Notes: generated by a model not told the origin, from the letters alone. A DNA stretch of 47,313 bases from JANQIV01 sp050117315 (GCA_050117315.1 JASFMY010000038.1:1-47313); one strand, 5' to 3'; shown: positions 34,801-42,884, counted from the stretch's first letter. A program made the numbers and translations.

Positions 34801-34924
34801 CTGTTCCGTTAATTGCAACAACTTCTCCGACATCAGCTGAATCGGGTTCGGTTATAAGTTTGCAACTATACATTAAAAGAAGAAGAAAAATCAATGAAGA
34901 CAAAAACAAAATATACTTTTTCAT
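31862..34924 (-). CDS. Large lipoprotein with seven regulatory-like repeats
   Basis: A 1020-residue exported protein. The leader ends LLMYSC with Cys21 as probable lipidation site. Residues about 36-672 are seven repeats of roughly 91 residues. Each starts like VxxxGxVxDSLSLxPLExVxI and continues TDSSGxYSxxI and SGYxxxTxTxxI, a carboxypeptidase-regulatory/CnaB-like beta sandwich. Residues about 690-1020 look like bacterial Ig-like (invasin/Big-type) domains, for example DKYSNPVREGTSVYFNTTGGVIGA. It is likely a surface-exposed stalk or adhesin. No enzymatic motif is seen. It is a single-gene unit with its own terminator. Confidence 0.75.
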   Translation of the reverse strand: MKKYILFLSSLIFLLLLMYSCKLITEPDSADVGEVVAINGTVLDSLSLSPLASVAINIAYADTNVGPVFTDSSGNFSTTVRITDNTDITVNVLLEGYVERNESEKIILGRSSVDLDVIYLLSTDAQTITISGVVRDSLTLDLLEGVELNLATEDSTIGKVYTSSEGKYSFSILSVSNFDVYITTSYSDYITKTDTATVKVGQETLTVSDILIVPAVTETIVVHGKVLNSLTYTPIENGVMNFTTEGRELGTKLTNSNGEYFFEVLTATNFTIDVTASLEGFTQVSNSASIALGRDSIKIPNMLMFPASSEAVAVSGSVLDSVSFSPLENAEILVYSNNQVITSTATSSSGSFNFGLTVDTDFDVTITTNLNGYNGKSRIVSITKDKSTVLLPEFYLLPDEAKSFYISGNVSDSLDLNSLENVRIDLNINNETYATTFSNSSGSYSLDIISVPELVYNLSASKDNYIDNNIIIEMPFTGSSLAVPDIFLLSENAKTVNVFGVVNDSISLDPLEKVDITIESNGKDIGSAVTDANGEYSIDILTASDKKITVTAKFSGYLSKTTTVTIPLGNTSFNIPDFDLVPENAELITIKGQIIDGDKYEPLEDAIVTFVRNEKTVGTTFTDSDGFYTHSFFTASSFSITIGAELEGYESNSTTASISLGRETIEIPDILLTPTDPGDVESVEPASIYLYSQSVSSVGVKESGAIETAQIEFEVQDSSGVALDYDHQSIVYFEIQNGPGGGEYLYPDSILTNTEGHATVSFSSGTVAGTAQIIAYIPFNGNIIKSRPVLIAVQGGFPDKDHFTVTPDVHNIPGLLFDNFEDVITVIVGDKYSNPVREGTSVYFNTTGGVIGAETQTDENGVGSVTLRTGNPHPTHPIRGFGHVDVVAHTINENSEDIRDTTFVLFSGKPVISNVDPITFNIENGGSQHVNYTVTDSYGNPVAASSNFSVSATIGSATLSGDVDFEHGDYLYPGGSATEFSFTIFDPDDSETDPAQSVTITIEVDVFGFKASYNISGMID

Positions 34925-35073
34925 TTTTATTTTCTTTTTGTTAATAAATATAAAACAGAATCAGACATCATACACCGATAAAATAAAACAATAATAAAAT
35001 AATAATATTATACAAATATAATCGCATTTATTTAATAATTGTTTACGGTAATTGTGATCCAGGATAAAATAAC

Positions 35074-35097
35074 AAAGCCCCAAGGGGGTGGGGCTTT
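35074..35097 (-). terminator. Probable terminator after the small secreted protein gene
   Basis: AAAGCCCC and GGGGCTTT pair around a short G-rich loop, about 80 bp downstream of the stop codon at 35179. The minus strand continues TTTGTTATTTT, an imperfect T-run, so termination efficiency is uncertain. Confidence 0.55.
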
Positions 35098-35178
35098 ATA
35101 TAGAAGGAGTAACTACATTGATCGGAGTAACCAATGAACTTTTGTTTGGATTGTACAACATAATTTTTATTATTAAAA

Positions 35179-35508
35179 CTACTCTTTTGCTATGAACTCT
35201 TCTACTAACTTAGAATTGCTATCAACATTTATTTCGTATAAGCTCATGATAATGAGTTTTTTTACAGATTCGTTTTCAACATTATCCAATTGGTTTATCA
35301 ACGCTTCTGTTGTTGCTTCTATTTTGTACTTGCCTGCTAAATAAACAGCACTTTTTTTCAACCCAATATTATCTGATTTGATAGCCATAATTAGGTTCTC
35401 TACGGCGTTCTGAGAAAATTCTTTTTTCTCATTACTGTTAGCATGTATAGAAGTTGTAATAAAAGTAAAAACTAAAAAAACAGTTAAAAAAATATTTAGG
35501 ATTTTCAT
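35179..35508 (-). CDS. Small secreted HEAT-like protein, paralog A
   Basis: Started at ATGAAAATCCTA (35508), where a G-rich AGGGGGG site sits just upstream; a longer reading from 35544 is less likely. The product is 109 residues with a signal peptide (MKILNIFLTVFLVFTFITTSIHA). The mature part is helical: AVENLIMAIKSDNIGLKKSAVYLAGKYK, then EALINQLDNVENESVKKLIIMSLYEI, a layout like two HEAT-type helical repeats. It is clearly paralogous to the protein at 36802-37224 (NIGLKKxxxYxAGKYK is shared). Function unknown. A phased GTCAT-like array lies 59-103 bp upstream. Confidence 0.7.
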   Translation of the reverse strand: MKILNIFLTVFLVFTFITTSIHANSNEKKEFSQNAVENLIMAIKSDNIGLKKSAVYLAGKYKIEATTEALINQLDNVENESVKKLIIMSLYEINVDSNSKLVEEFIAKE

Positions 35509-35566
35509 AATCCCCCCTGTCATGTTGTTTAATAAATTCTTCATAACAAAATTAAACTAATAGGAT

Positions 35567-35611
35567 GTAACTGGTGTCATTCAAAAGTAAAGGATTGTAA
35601 AATATTGTCAC
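35567..35611. promoter_or_regulatory. Phased GTCAT-like direct repeats, array 1
   Basis: GTAAC (35567), GTCAT (35576), GTAAA (35587), GTAAA (35597) and GTCAC (35607) occur at steps of 9, 11, 10 and 10 bp, upstream of the gene starting at 35508. It is the most degenerate of three such arrays. The spacing, about one helical turn, suits an OmpR/PhoB-type regulator binding head to tail. Confidence 0.45.
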
Positions 35612-35665
35612 AAACGTGTTAATTAAATATGAAATAGAAAAAACAGCTTGACTCTTTCTTAATAT

Positions 35666-36724
35666 TTAATCAAACAAATATTCCCATACGGATTTATCCG
35701 TTTTACTCTTTCTCCATTTTTTTCTATACTTACTCTGAGTAGTAATACCAATGGGTCCCTGGTAGATGCCGCCGTTGATATAATTGTCGTAAACTCTGAC
35801 AGCAATTACATTTTTCCCGACGTTTAATAACTTGGAATCAAATAGGTAACCTCTAAACTCCTGCCACTCATGTTCAAAAGAAGATTCCTCGGGGTCATCT
35901 TCAATTACTCCCGTAAAACCTATTTTTACGCCGTTTAAGTACGCTTCATCTATATCATCAATTTTACCTAGTATAAGAACAAGTTTTTGACTATCGTATC
36001 TTTTATTTATAGTAAATGTTTTTCTATACCATGCAACACCGTTATAGTCTTTATAACCCTGGTGTTCCCAGTAACCCGGGACAAATATACTATCCCAATC
36101 CCCATCATCATAAGAAAGCTCTTTCCATTCGTCTTTATCGCCAGTATTAAATTGCCATTTGCCTTCAAAATCATGTTCCAATAAATACGAGTTCTTTCGT
36201 ACATAAAGACCAATCTCTCCCGAATTTATACCTCCTCCCATGGTAGCATCAAATACTCTAACGGCAAGAACATTTTTACCTTTTTGATTAAAATACTTTA
36301 CTGGAATAGGATATTTTCTTTCGGCATTGTAGGCAGTTGCAAAATCCGGGGGGAAGCCGCCTGAACTGCCTACATTGCGACCGTTAAGATATACTTCGTC
36401 AACGTCATCTATGTATCCGAGGAATAAATAGATGTTATTAAAATCCAACTCTTCGTCTAATTCAAAAGTTTTTCTATACCAGGCATATCCGTTATAACCG
36501 TTGAATCCTTCGTTCTCCCAGTAGGATGGGACCCAAACTTCTTCCCAATCGTAATCATCGTAATCCACCTCAGCCCATTCAAGATTATCCCCAATTGAAA
36601 ATTTCCATTGTCCTTTCAACTTCATTAGTCTTTGCCAGTCATCAGCATTAATAAATCCCGGGAAAATGAATAAAACCGGCATTAATATTTTTAATGCTTT
36701 TAATATGTTGATTTTGTTTTTCAT
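35666..36724 (-). CDS. Secreted protein with duplicated GH2-like jelly-roll domain
   Basis: A 352-residue protein with a signal peptide (about 1-26). Two tandem copies of a beta-galactosidase-type sugar-binding jelly roll follow, about 28-187 and 190-345. Each copy has GxWxFxxGDxxEW, a VPxYWExxGxxxYNGxAWYRKTF block, the LxLGxIDDxDExYLNGxxxG strand pair and a KNVxAVRVxD end. There is no catalytic barrel, so it is a stand-alone binding protein rather than an enzyme. It lies between two paralogous small secreted proteins on the same strand and shares the upstream phased-repeat signal. The ligand is unknown; carbohydrate is the best guess. Confidence 0.8.
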   Translation of the reverse strand: MKNKINILKALKILMPVLFIFPGFINADDWQRLMKLKGQWKFSIGDNLEWAEVDYDDYDWEEVWVPSYWENEGFNGYNGYAWYRKTFELDEELDFNNIYLFLGYIDDVDEVYLNGRNVGSSGGFPPDFATAYNAERKYPIPVKYFNQKGKNVLAVRVFDATMGGGINSGEIGLYVRKNSYLLEHDFEGKWQFNTGDKDEWKELSYDDGDWDSIFVPGYWEHQGYKDYNGVAWYRKTFTINKRYDSQKLVLILGKIDDIDEAYLNGVKIGFTGVIEDDPEESSFEHEWQEFRGYLFDSKLLNVGKNVIAVRVYDNYINGGIYQGPIGITTQSKYRKKWRKSKTDKSVWEYLFD

Positions 36725-36769
36725 CTCTTCCTACTAGTATGAAAATTAATTGATAATTTTTATAATTTA

Positions 36770-36805
36770 GTCACACATTAGTCATAATATGTCATAAAAT
36801 GTCAT
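36770..36805. promoter_or_regulatory. Phased GTCAT direct repeats, array 2
   Basis: GTCAC (36770), GTCAT (36781), GTCAT (36791) and GTCAT (36801) are spaced 11, 10 and 10 bp. The array is 46-81 bp upstream of the start codon at 36724 and just touches the stop codon of the preceding gene. The core ATGTCATAAAATGTCAT resembles a Pho-box-like tandem site (PhoB consensus CTGTCAT repeats at 11 bp). It is the best conserved of the three arrays. Confidence 0.6.
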
Positions 36806-37224
36806 TTATTAAGTTTTGAATAATACTTCAAAGAGTCTGAGATATTTAATTGTAAATAAGCTGCCGCAGCTATACTTTTCAATTTTTTATTCTTTTCAGA
36901 TATCGCTAATTTATAAAAATCCCGTTCAGAATTTTCATTTTTTATTTCATACATGCTCACCAATATCAATCTTTTTAGCGAGATATTATTTTCTTTTTTG
37001 TATTGCTCTTTTAATTCGTCATAGACCTGATTTAATTTATATTTCCCTGCAAAATAAATACAGTGTTTTTTTAAACCAATATTTTCAGATTGAAGACCAG
37101 CCTTTAAATTTTGGATAGCATTTGGAGTAATGATACGATTGTTATCATTACCATTGGCAAAACTTGAATTTGCTAGTAAAGCTATTAAAAATATTGATAA
37201 AGAAAGTATGTTTGTATTTTTCAT
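36802..37224 (-). CDS. Small secreted HEAT-like protein, paralog B
   Basis: A 140-residue protein with a signal peptide (cleavage near SSFANG, about residue 24). A helical core runs AIQNLKAGLQSENIGLKKHCIYFAGKYK and SLKRLILVSMYEIKNEN, matching paralog A (35179-35508) almost residue for residue in the first repeat. It has a C-terminal extension of one more helical pair (KNKKLKSIAAAAYLQLNIS). A strong AAGGAG precedes the ATG. It is first in a minus-strand run of three genes. No enzyme motif; function unknown. Confidence 0.7.
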   Translation of the reverse strand: MKNTNILSLSIFLIALLANSSFANGNDNNRIITPNAIQNLKAGLQSENIGLKKHCIYFAGKYKLNQVYDELKEQYKKENNISLKRLILVSMYEIKNENSERDFYKLAISEKNKKLKSIAAAAYLQLNISDSLKYYSKLNK

Positions 37225-37281
37225 GTCATGCTCCTTTTTAGAAAATTTGAAAGATTAGACTATATGAAAAAGTGTGGAGTT

Positions 37282-37317
37282 GTCATGCCCGGATAATTGA
37301 ATGTCACTAAATGTCAT
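37282..37317. promoter_or_regulatory. Phased GTCAT direct repeats, array 3
   Basis: GTCAT (37282), a degenerate GATAA (37292), GTCAC (37303) and GTCAT (37313) lie at 10, 11 and 10 bp. They are 58-93 bp upstream of the ATG at 37224, a distance similar to that in the other two arrays. They lie on the side facing the plus-strand gene at 37516 as well, but about 200 bp from it. Confidence 0.55.
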
Positions 37318-37515
37318 AACTGAAATGCATTAAATTGAGGTGCATGATTTTAACACAAAAAAATGGAACATAAAAAAAGTGATTGCGTCTGAAAATTACA
37401 TTATTTTTCTATTCAAAAAGGATGGGGTAATTCAACTTGTATTTTTCAATTCCGAAAGTACATTTTCTCCCGGCCAATTCAATTTATAATATAGATACTA
37501 TTCATAGGGGGTAAT

Positions 37516-38505
37516 ATGCATTACAAATTATATTTTAACCTATTTCCCACATTTGCTTTGATTCTAATTCTGCTTGCTTCATCAACGATTGACGCTCAAT
37601 TAGCAGTACCGCGTCAAAGCCCTGCGGCAGAGGTTACTCAAACAGTGGGAATTACAAAAATAACAATAAATTACAGCAGACCCGGTGTTAGGAACCGTGA
37701 AATTTGGGGCGGATTAGTTCCTTACGGCTGGCAGAAATTCCAATTTGGAACGGGTAATCCTGCACCATGGAGAGCAGGCGCTAATGAAAATACAATAATT
37801 ACTTTTTCTCATGACGTAAAAATTGAAGGCAAACCGCTTGCAGCCGGTTCCTATGGCTTTTTTATACTTCCTGAAGAAAAAGAATTTACATTAATATTCA
37901 GCAAAAATTATGCATCATGGGGAAGTTTCTATTATGACGAAAAAGAGGATGCATTAAGAGTTGTTGTAACTGCCGAGGAAGCTCCATTTAAAGAATGGAT
38001 GGAATTCGGATTCGACAGCTTCACAAATAACTCTGCAAGGGCATATTTGCACTGGGAGAAAAAGTTACTTCCATTTAAAATCGAGGTTGATGCTATTGAT
38101 CTGGTTATTAAAAATTTTGAAGATCAGTTAAGAGGGCAGGCCGGGTTTAACTGGTTTGCATGGCAGCAAGCTGCACTTTTCTGTTTGCAGAACAACGTGC
38201 ACCTGGACAAAGGGCAATACTTTATTGAACAATCAATTAACGTCAATACAAATGCAAGCAACATGAATTTGCTTGGATATATACTAAAAGCCCAGGGCAA
38301 AACAACTGAAGCTTTGGAAGTATTTAAAGAAAATGTTGAAAATTATCCGAATAACTGGAACGTTTATGACAGCCTTGGCGAAGCTTATAAAGAAATTGGA
38401 GAAAAAGATAAGGCCTTAGAATCTTATAAAAAGGCTTTGGATAAAGCGCCTCAAAACCAAAAACAAAGAATTGAGAATATTATATCACAAATTCAAAGCA
38501 GTTAA
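37516..38505 (+). CDS. DUF2911 protein with C-terminal TPR repeats
   Basis: A 329-residue exported protein. It has a signal peptide (about 1-27, ending STIDAQ), then a DUF2911 domain (about 30-195: ITINYSRPGVRNREIWGGLVPYG, WRAGANENTIITFSHDVKIEGKPLAAGSYGFF). TPR repeats fill about 235-325 (GKTTEALEVFKENVENYPNNWNVYDSLGEAYKEIGEKDKALESYKKAL). DUF2911 proteins are common in Bacteroidota and have no assigned activity. GGGGG sits 5 bases before the ATG. The PIG-L gene starts 5 bp after its stop, so they are co-transcribed. Confidence 0.85.
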   Translation: MHYKLYFNLFPTFALILILLASSTIDAQLAVPRQSPAAEVTQTVGITKITINYSRPGVRNREIWGGLVPYGWQKFQFGTGNPAPWRAGANENTIITFSHDVKIEGKPLAAGSYGFFILPEEKEFTLIFSKNYASWGSFYYDEKEDALRVVVTAEEAPFKEWMEFGFDSFTNNSARAYLHWEKKLLPFKIEVDAIDLVIKNFEDQLRGQAGFNWFAWQQAALFCLQNNVHLDKGQYFIEQSINVNTNASNMNLLGYILKAQGKTTEALEVFKENVENYPNNWNVYDSLGEAYKEIGEKDKALESYKKALDKAPQNQKQRIENIISQIQSS

Positions 38506-38510
38506 AAATC

Positions 38511-41009
38511 TTGAATTCTGCGGTGAAAAAAATATTATTCTTATTTTTAGCCTTCTGTTTTTTAACTATAGCGCAACCTGTTAAAGTTATGTCATCTTCA
38601 GAAATACAATTGGGGTTGCAGAAACTGAAAGTTCTCGGTTCTGTGTTATATATTGCCGCACACCCCGACGATGAAAACACGGCAGTAATTTCATATTTAT
38701 CAAAAGGTAAAAAATTTAGAACCGCCTATCTTTCTTTAACAAGAGGGGACGGCGGACAAAATTTGATAGGGTCTGAAAAAGGCGATCTCATAGGGGTGAT
38801 AAGAACTCACGAGTTATTGGAAGCCAGGAAAGTCGACGGCGGGGAACAGTTCTTCTCGCGTGCTGTCGATTTCGGTTATTCCAAATTTACCGAAGAAACA
38901 CTTAACCATTGGAATAAAGAAGAAGTTCTATCCGATGTAATTTATACCATAAGGGAATTTAAACCCGATGTTATAATTACAAGGTTTCCTGTTGATTCAA
39001 TAAAAACACACGGGCACCACACGGCTTCCGCAGTACTGGCTCTAGCAGCATTTAACAAAGCTGGTGATCCGGATGTATTCCCCGAACAGTTAAAATACGT
39101 TGACACATGGCAGCCTAAAAGAATTTTCTGGAATGACTGGAGACCGAATTTTGTTAAAAATTTCAACCCGGAAGGTTTGGCTAAACTGGCTATTGGGGAA
39201 TATAACTACCTGCTGGGAGAATCTTATAACGAGATTTATGCAAAGAGCCGTTCTAAACATAAAAGCCAGGGTTTTGGCGCACGCGGTTTCAGAGGTGAAT
39301 ACTACGAATATTTTACTTTGTTGGGCGGAGATTCACCGACTTCCGATGGTCCTTTTGAAGGGATAGAAACAACATGGTCACGGATAAAAGGCGGCAGTGA
39401 AATTGAATCTTTAATTGAGAAGGCAGAAAAAAAATTTGAGCCTGATAAGCCCTATTTAACGGTTCCTTTGCTCGTTGATATCTACAAAAAAATAAACAAC
39501 CTTAAAGATAAGTACTGGCGGGGTGTTAAAAAAAAAGAAGCAAAAGAATTAATAAGGGCTTGCTGCGGATTATGGTTTGAAATAATTGCAAAAGACTACT
39601 CGGCAACAGCAAACGAAGAAATAAAATTCTCAATTGAAACAGTTAACCGGTCCGACTTAAATATTAAGCTTGCTGAATTGCTCTACCCGTTTAACAACAA
39701 CAAAAGTTTGGAAATAAACCTGGAACAAAATACAGTCTTCAGTTTAGAAGATTCAGTTATGGTTCCGGGCGATACGAAAATAACAAATCCTTTTTGGCTT
39801 GAAAAAAAACACAACGGGAAATTGTTTAATATTACAAAACAAAATCTGGTTAACAGGAGCGAAAGCCAGCCTTCTCTATCGGCTAAATTTTATTTTATTA
39901 TTGAAAACGAAAAGATTGATTTTGAATCGCCGTTACTTTTCCGGAGTGTAGACAGAGTTGACGGTGAGCTATACAGGTATTTTGAAATAAGGCCGGAAGT
40001 TACTGCAAATCTTGACGAAGAGGTTTATTTATTTGCCGGTGGTGAAAAGAAAAATATTACTGTTAGATTAAAAAATAATTCTCACAAAGCGTCGGGCAAA
40101 GTTATGTTAAAAGTTAATAACGGCTGGGGAGTTTCGCCGGAGTTTATTGAATTTAATTTAACTAAGAAGTACGAAGAAAAAAAAGTCGTATTTGAAATTA
40201 CTCCGCCTAAAAACGAATCTGTTAACTATTTTGAAGTTGAAATTGAAACCGGCGATAGAATACTTAACAGAAGCCTGGTTGAAATAAATCATGAACACAT
40301 TCCTATAAGAACTATATTTCCTGTTGCAGAAGCCAAACTTGTAAGATTGGAAATAAACAAAGCCATATCTTCAGTTGGCTATATAGAAGGTTCGGGTGAC
40401 GAAATACCGGGTAACCTGGAACAGCTTGGTTATGATGTCACGATGTTGGATGATGACTTTATAGAGAATGAAGACTTATCCGGCTTTGATGCAATTGTAA
40501 CAGGTGTCCGTGCCTACAATACAAGGGAAAGAATAAAATTTTATAATGATAAGCTTTTGGATTATGTTAAAAACGGCGGGACACTTTTAGTTCAATACAA
40601 CACAACTTCCGGCTTACAAACAGATGAAATAGGCCCGTATCCGTTTAATATTGGTAGAGACAGAGTTACATACGAAGATGCTCCGGTAAATATCTTAAAT
40701 AAAGATCACCCATTATTAAATTATCCGAATAAAATTACTCGGAAGGATTTTGAAAACTGGATACAGGAAAGGGGCATTTACTTCGCCGAAGATTGGGATC
40801 AAAAATATGAAACAGTTTTCTCATGCAATGATCCCGGTGAAGTTACAACCGAAGGTGGATTGATATATTGCAAATACGGAAACGGAATTTTTATTTATAC
40901 CGGTTTTTCCTGGTTCAGGCAGTTGTCTGGAGGTGTACCCGGCGCATACTGTATTTTTACTAACCTAATTTCCGGGGGGAAATATATTGAAAAAACGGAA
41001 CGGCAGTAA
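38511..41009 (+). CDS. PIG-L family deacetylase with ThuA-like C-terminal domain
   Basis: An 832-residue secreted protein. The start is TTG at 38511 or GTG at 38523 (MKKILFLFLAF...), both in frame; the latter gives a cleaner signal peptide. The N-terminal PIG-L/LmbE domain (about 40-290) has the zinc motif AAHPDDE (His51, Asp54) and HGHHTAS (His170). The middle is beta-rich. About 620-820 resembles a ThuA/glutamine-amidotransferase-like fold (LEQLGYDVTMLDDDF, FDAIVTGVRAYN, YVKNGGTLLVQYN). Family members remove N-acyl groups from amino sugars. It is followed by a tiny membrane ORF and a sodium symporter, suggesting a hydrolyse-then-import unit. Confidence 0.85.
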   Translation: MNSAVKKILFLFLAFCFLTIAQPVKVMSSSEIQLGLQKLKVLGSVLYIAAHPDDENTAVISYLSKGKKFRTAYLSLTRGDGGQNLIGSEKGDLIGVIRTHELLEARKVDGGEQFFSRAVDFGYSKFTEETLNHWNKEEVLSDVIYTIREFKPDVIITRFPVDSIKTHGHHTASAVLALAAFNKAGDPDVFPEQLKYVDTWQPKRIFWNDWRPNFVKNFNPEGLAKLAIGEYNYLLGESYNEIYAKSRSKHKSQGFGARGFRGEYYEYFTLLGGDSPTSDGPFEGIETTWSRIKGGSEIESLIEKAEKKFEPDKPYLTVPLLVDIYKKINNLKDKYWRGVKKKEAKELIRACCGLWFEIIAKDYSATANEEIKFSIETVNRSDLNIKLAELLYPFNNNKSLEINLEQNTVFSLEDSVMVPGDTKITNPFWLEKKHNGKLFNITKQNLVNRSESQPSLSAKFYFIIENEKIDFESPLLFRSVDRVDGELYRYFEIRPEVTANLDEEVYLFAGGEKKNITVRLKNNSHKASGKVMLKVNNGWGVSPEFIEFNLTKKYEEKKVVFEITPPKNESVNYFEVEIETGDRILNRSLVEINHEHIPIRTIFPVAEAKLVRLEINKAISSVGYIEGSGDEIPGNLEQLGYDVTMLDDDFIENEDLSGFDAIVTGVRAYNTRERIKFYNDKLLDYVKNGGTLLVQYNTTSGLQTDEIGPYPFNIGRDRVTYEDAPVNILNKDHPLLNYPNKITRKDFENWIQERGIYFAEDWDQKYETVFSCNDPGEVTTEGGLIYCKYGNGIFIYTGFSWFRQLSGGVPGAYCIFTNLISGGKYIEKTERQ

Positions 41010-41118
41010 ATTGAAATCACCAGTTACGGTCAACTGGAATGTTGTTTACTACTTTTTAATTACTCTTGGAATATTTATGACAACAGCGTTCTACTGGTTT
41101 ACAAAGGCGTTTGAATGA
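40987..41118 (+). CDS. 43-residue single-span membrane peptide coupled to the symporter
   Basis: An ORF from TTG at 40987 (or TTG at 41011) to TGA at 41116-41118. It overlaps the end of the PIG-L gene and shares ATGA with the symporter start at 41115. The product has a basic N-terminus (KKRNGSKLKSPVTVNWN), then one membrane span (VVYYFLITLGIFMTTAFYWF). Small accessory subunits encoded directly before sodium symporters are known (for example MetS with NSS transporters), so a role in symporter assembly is plausible. The exact coupling supports it being translated. No family assigned. Confidence 0.6.
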   Translation: MKKRNGSKLKSPVTVNWNVVYYFLITLGIFMTTAFYWFTKAFE

Positions 41119-42818
41119 GCTATATAGATTGGATTGTTCTCGGCGGATTTTTAACATTTGTTGTTGTCTACGGAGTTGTAAAAACCAAAGGAAGCAAAAA
41201 CGTTAAAGATTATTTACTTGCCAATAAATCAACTCAGTGGTTTACAATTGCCCTTTCAATAATGGCAACGCAGGCGAGTGCCATTACATTTCTTTCAACC
41301 CCCGGCCAGGCGTATGTAGACGGGATGCGGTTCGTCCAATTCTATCTCGGTTTGCCTATTGCGATGGTAATCCTTTCTGTTACAGCCGTTCCTATTTATC
41401 ACAAGTTAAACGTATATACTGCTTACGAATACCTCGAAACAAGATTTGATTTAAAGAACAGGGCGCTTGGGGCAATCTTATTTTTAACCCAACGCGGCTT
41501 GGCAGCGGGTTTTACTATCTTTGCTCCTTCTTTAATTTTATCGGTTTTGCTCGGATGGGATATTTATATAACCAACCTGGTTATAGGATCGCTGGTAATG
41601 ATTTATACAGTCTCGGGCGGAACCAATGCCGTAAACAAAACTCATCTACTGCAAATGATAATAATTATGTTCGGGATGACTGCCGCTTTTTTTACGATCT
41701 TTCAATTGTTACCGGGTGATATATCGTTTACAGATGCAGCAAGAGTCGCAGGAAAGATGGGTAAGCTTAATGCAATTGATTTCTCGTTTGATTTAAACAA
41801 CAGGTATACTTTTTGGTCGGGCATTATCGGGGGAACATTTTTAATGCTGTCATACTTCGGCACAGATCAATCACAGGTGCAGCGTTACTTATCGGGAAGC
41901 TCCGTAAAACAAAGCAGGATAGGCTTGCTTGCTAACGGAATTATAAAAGTCCCGATGCAATTTTTTATTTTGTTTATAGGCGCTGTTGTTTTTGCTTTTT
42001 ATCAATTTGTTACTCCTCCCATTTATTTCAACCCGGTTGACGAAAATAAAGTAAAGCAAAGTGAGTACTCCTCTCAATACGAAGAATTAGAAAATGAACA
42101 AGAATCATTATTCAGCGAAAGACAAACCAATTTAAGGGCAATGATCGATGCAATTGAAAACGACGACAATAAACAGGTTGAAATACTTGAGCAGAAAATA
42201 GACGCCTCAAAAACAAAACAGAATGAAATTAGGGAAGCTGCAGTTGGTTTAATTAAAAAAGTTGACCCGGACTCGGACGGTAACGATACGAACTATATTT
42301 TTCTAAGCTTTGTAATTAATTTTCTGCCAATTGGTTTAATCGGTTTAGTTCTTGCCGCAATTTTATCTGCCTCTATGTCGTCAACTGCGGCGGAACTAAA
42401 TGCACTTGCATCAACAACAGTAATTGATATTTACAAACGACTGGTTAAAAAAGATGCATCCGAAAATCACTATTTAATAGTTTCCAAACTTGCAACTGTA
42501 TTTTGGGGAATTTATGCAATTATATTTGCCCAGTTTGCGAACAGGCTCGGGTCATTAATAGAAGCTGTGAATATACTTGGTTCTTTATTTTACGGTACCA
42601 TCCTGGGAATTTTCCTTGTGGCATTCTATTTGAAAAAGATAGGTGGAACTTCAACATTTGTTGCGGCAATTATTGCAGAAGTCATAGTACTTCTAATGTT
42701 TGCATTTACAGATATACCTTTTTTATGGTTTAATTTAGTTGGATGTATTTTTGTTGTAATTCTTTCCGTTTTGCTGCACCCATTTTTAAACGGGAAAAAA
42801 AATTCTTTTGAATTGTAA
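41115..42818 (+). CDS. Sodium:solute symporter (SSS family)
   Basis: A 567-residue inner-membrane transporter with about 13-14 segments. It opens with a segment YIDWIVLGGFLTFVVVYG and the DYLLANKSTQWFTIALSIMATQASAITFLSTPGQAY block, the SSS sodium/substrate region. GGTNAVNKTHLLQMIIIMFG and YFGTDQSQVQRYLSG follow, diagnostic for the family. A charged, coiled-coil-like insertion of about 80 residues (EYSSQYEELENEQESLFSERQ ...) interrupts the later third, between segments. It is typical of SGLT-like sugar/sialic acid transporters, and next to a PIG-L deacetylase an amino-sugar substrate is possible but unproven. Confidence 0.88.
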   Translation: MSYIDWIVLGGFLTFVVVYGVVKTKGSKNVKDYLLANKSTQWFTIALSIMATQASAITFLSTPGQAYVDGMRFVQFYLGLPIAMVILSVTAVPIYHKLNVYTAYEYLETRFDLKNRALGAILFLTQRGLAAGFTIFAPSLILSVLLGWDIYITNLVIGSLVMIYTVSGGTNAVNKTHLLQMIIIMFGMTAAFFTIFQLLPGDISFTDAARVAGKMGKLNAIDFSFDLNNRYTFWSGIIGGTFLMLSYFGTDQSQVQRYLSGSSVKQSRIGLLANGIIKVPMQFFILFIGAVVFAFYQFVTPPIYFNPVDENKVKQSEYSSQYEELENEQESLFSERQTNLRAMIDAIENDDNKQVEILEQKIDASKTKQNEIREAAVGLIKKVDPDSDGNDTNYIFLSFVINFLPIGLIGLVLAAILSASMSSTAAELNALASTTVIDIYKRLVKKDASENHYLIVSKLATVFWGIYAIIFAQFANRLGSLIEAVNILGSLFYGTILGIFLVAFYLKKIGGTSTFVAAIIAEVIVLLMFAFTDIPFLWFNLVGCIFVVILSVLLHPFLNGKKNSFEL

Positions 42819-42884
42819 AAATGATTATAATTGTAAACTGATTTTTATAAAATTTGAAATCATTAAAAATTCATTGAGAGGCTA

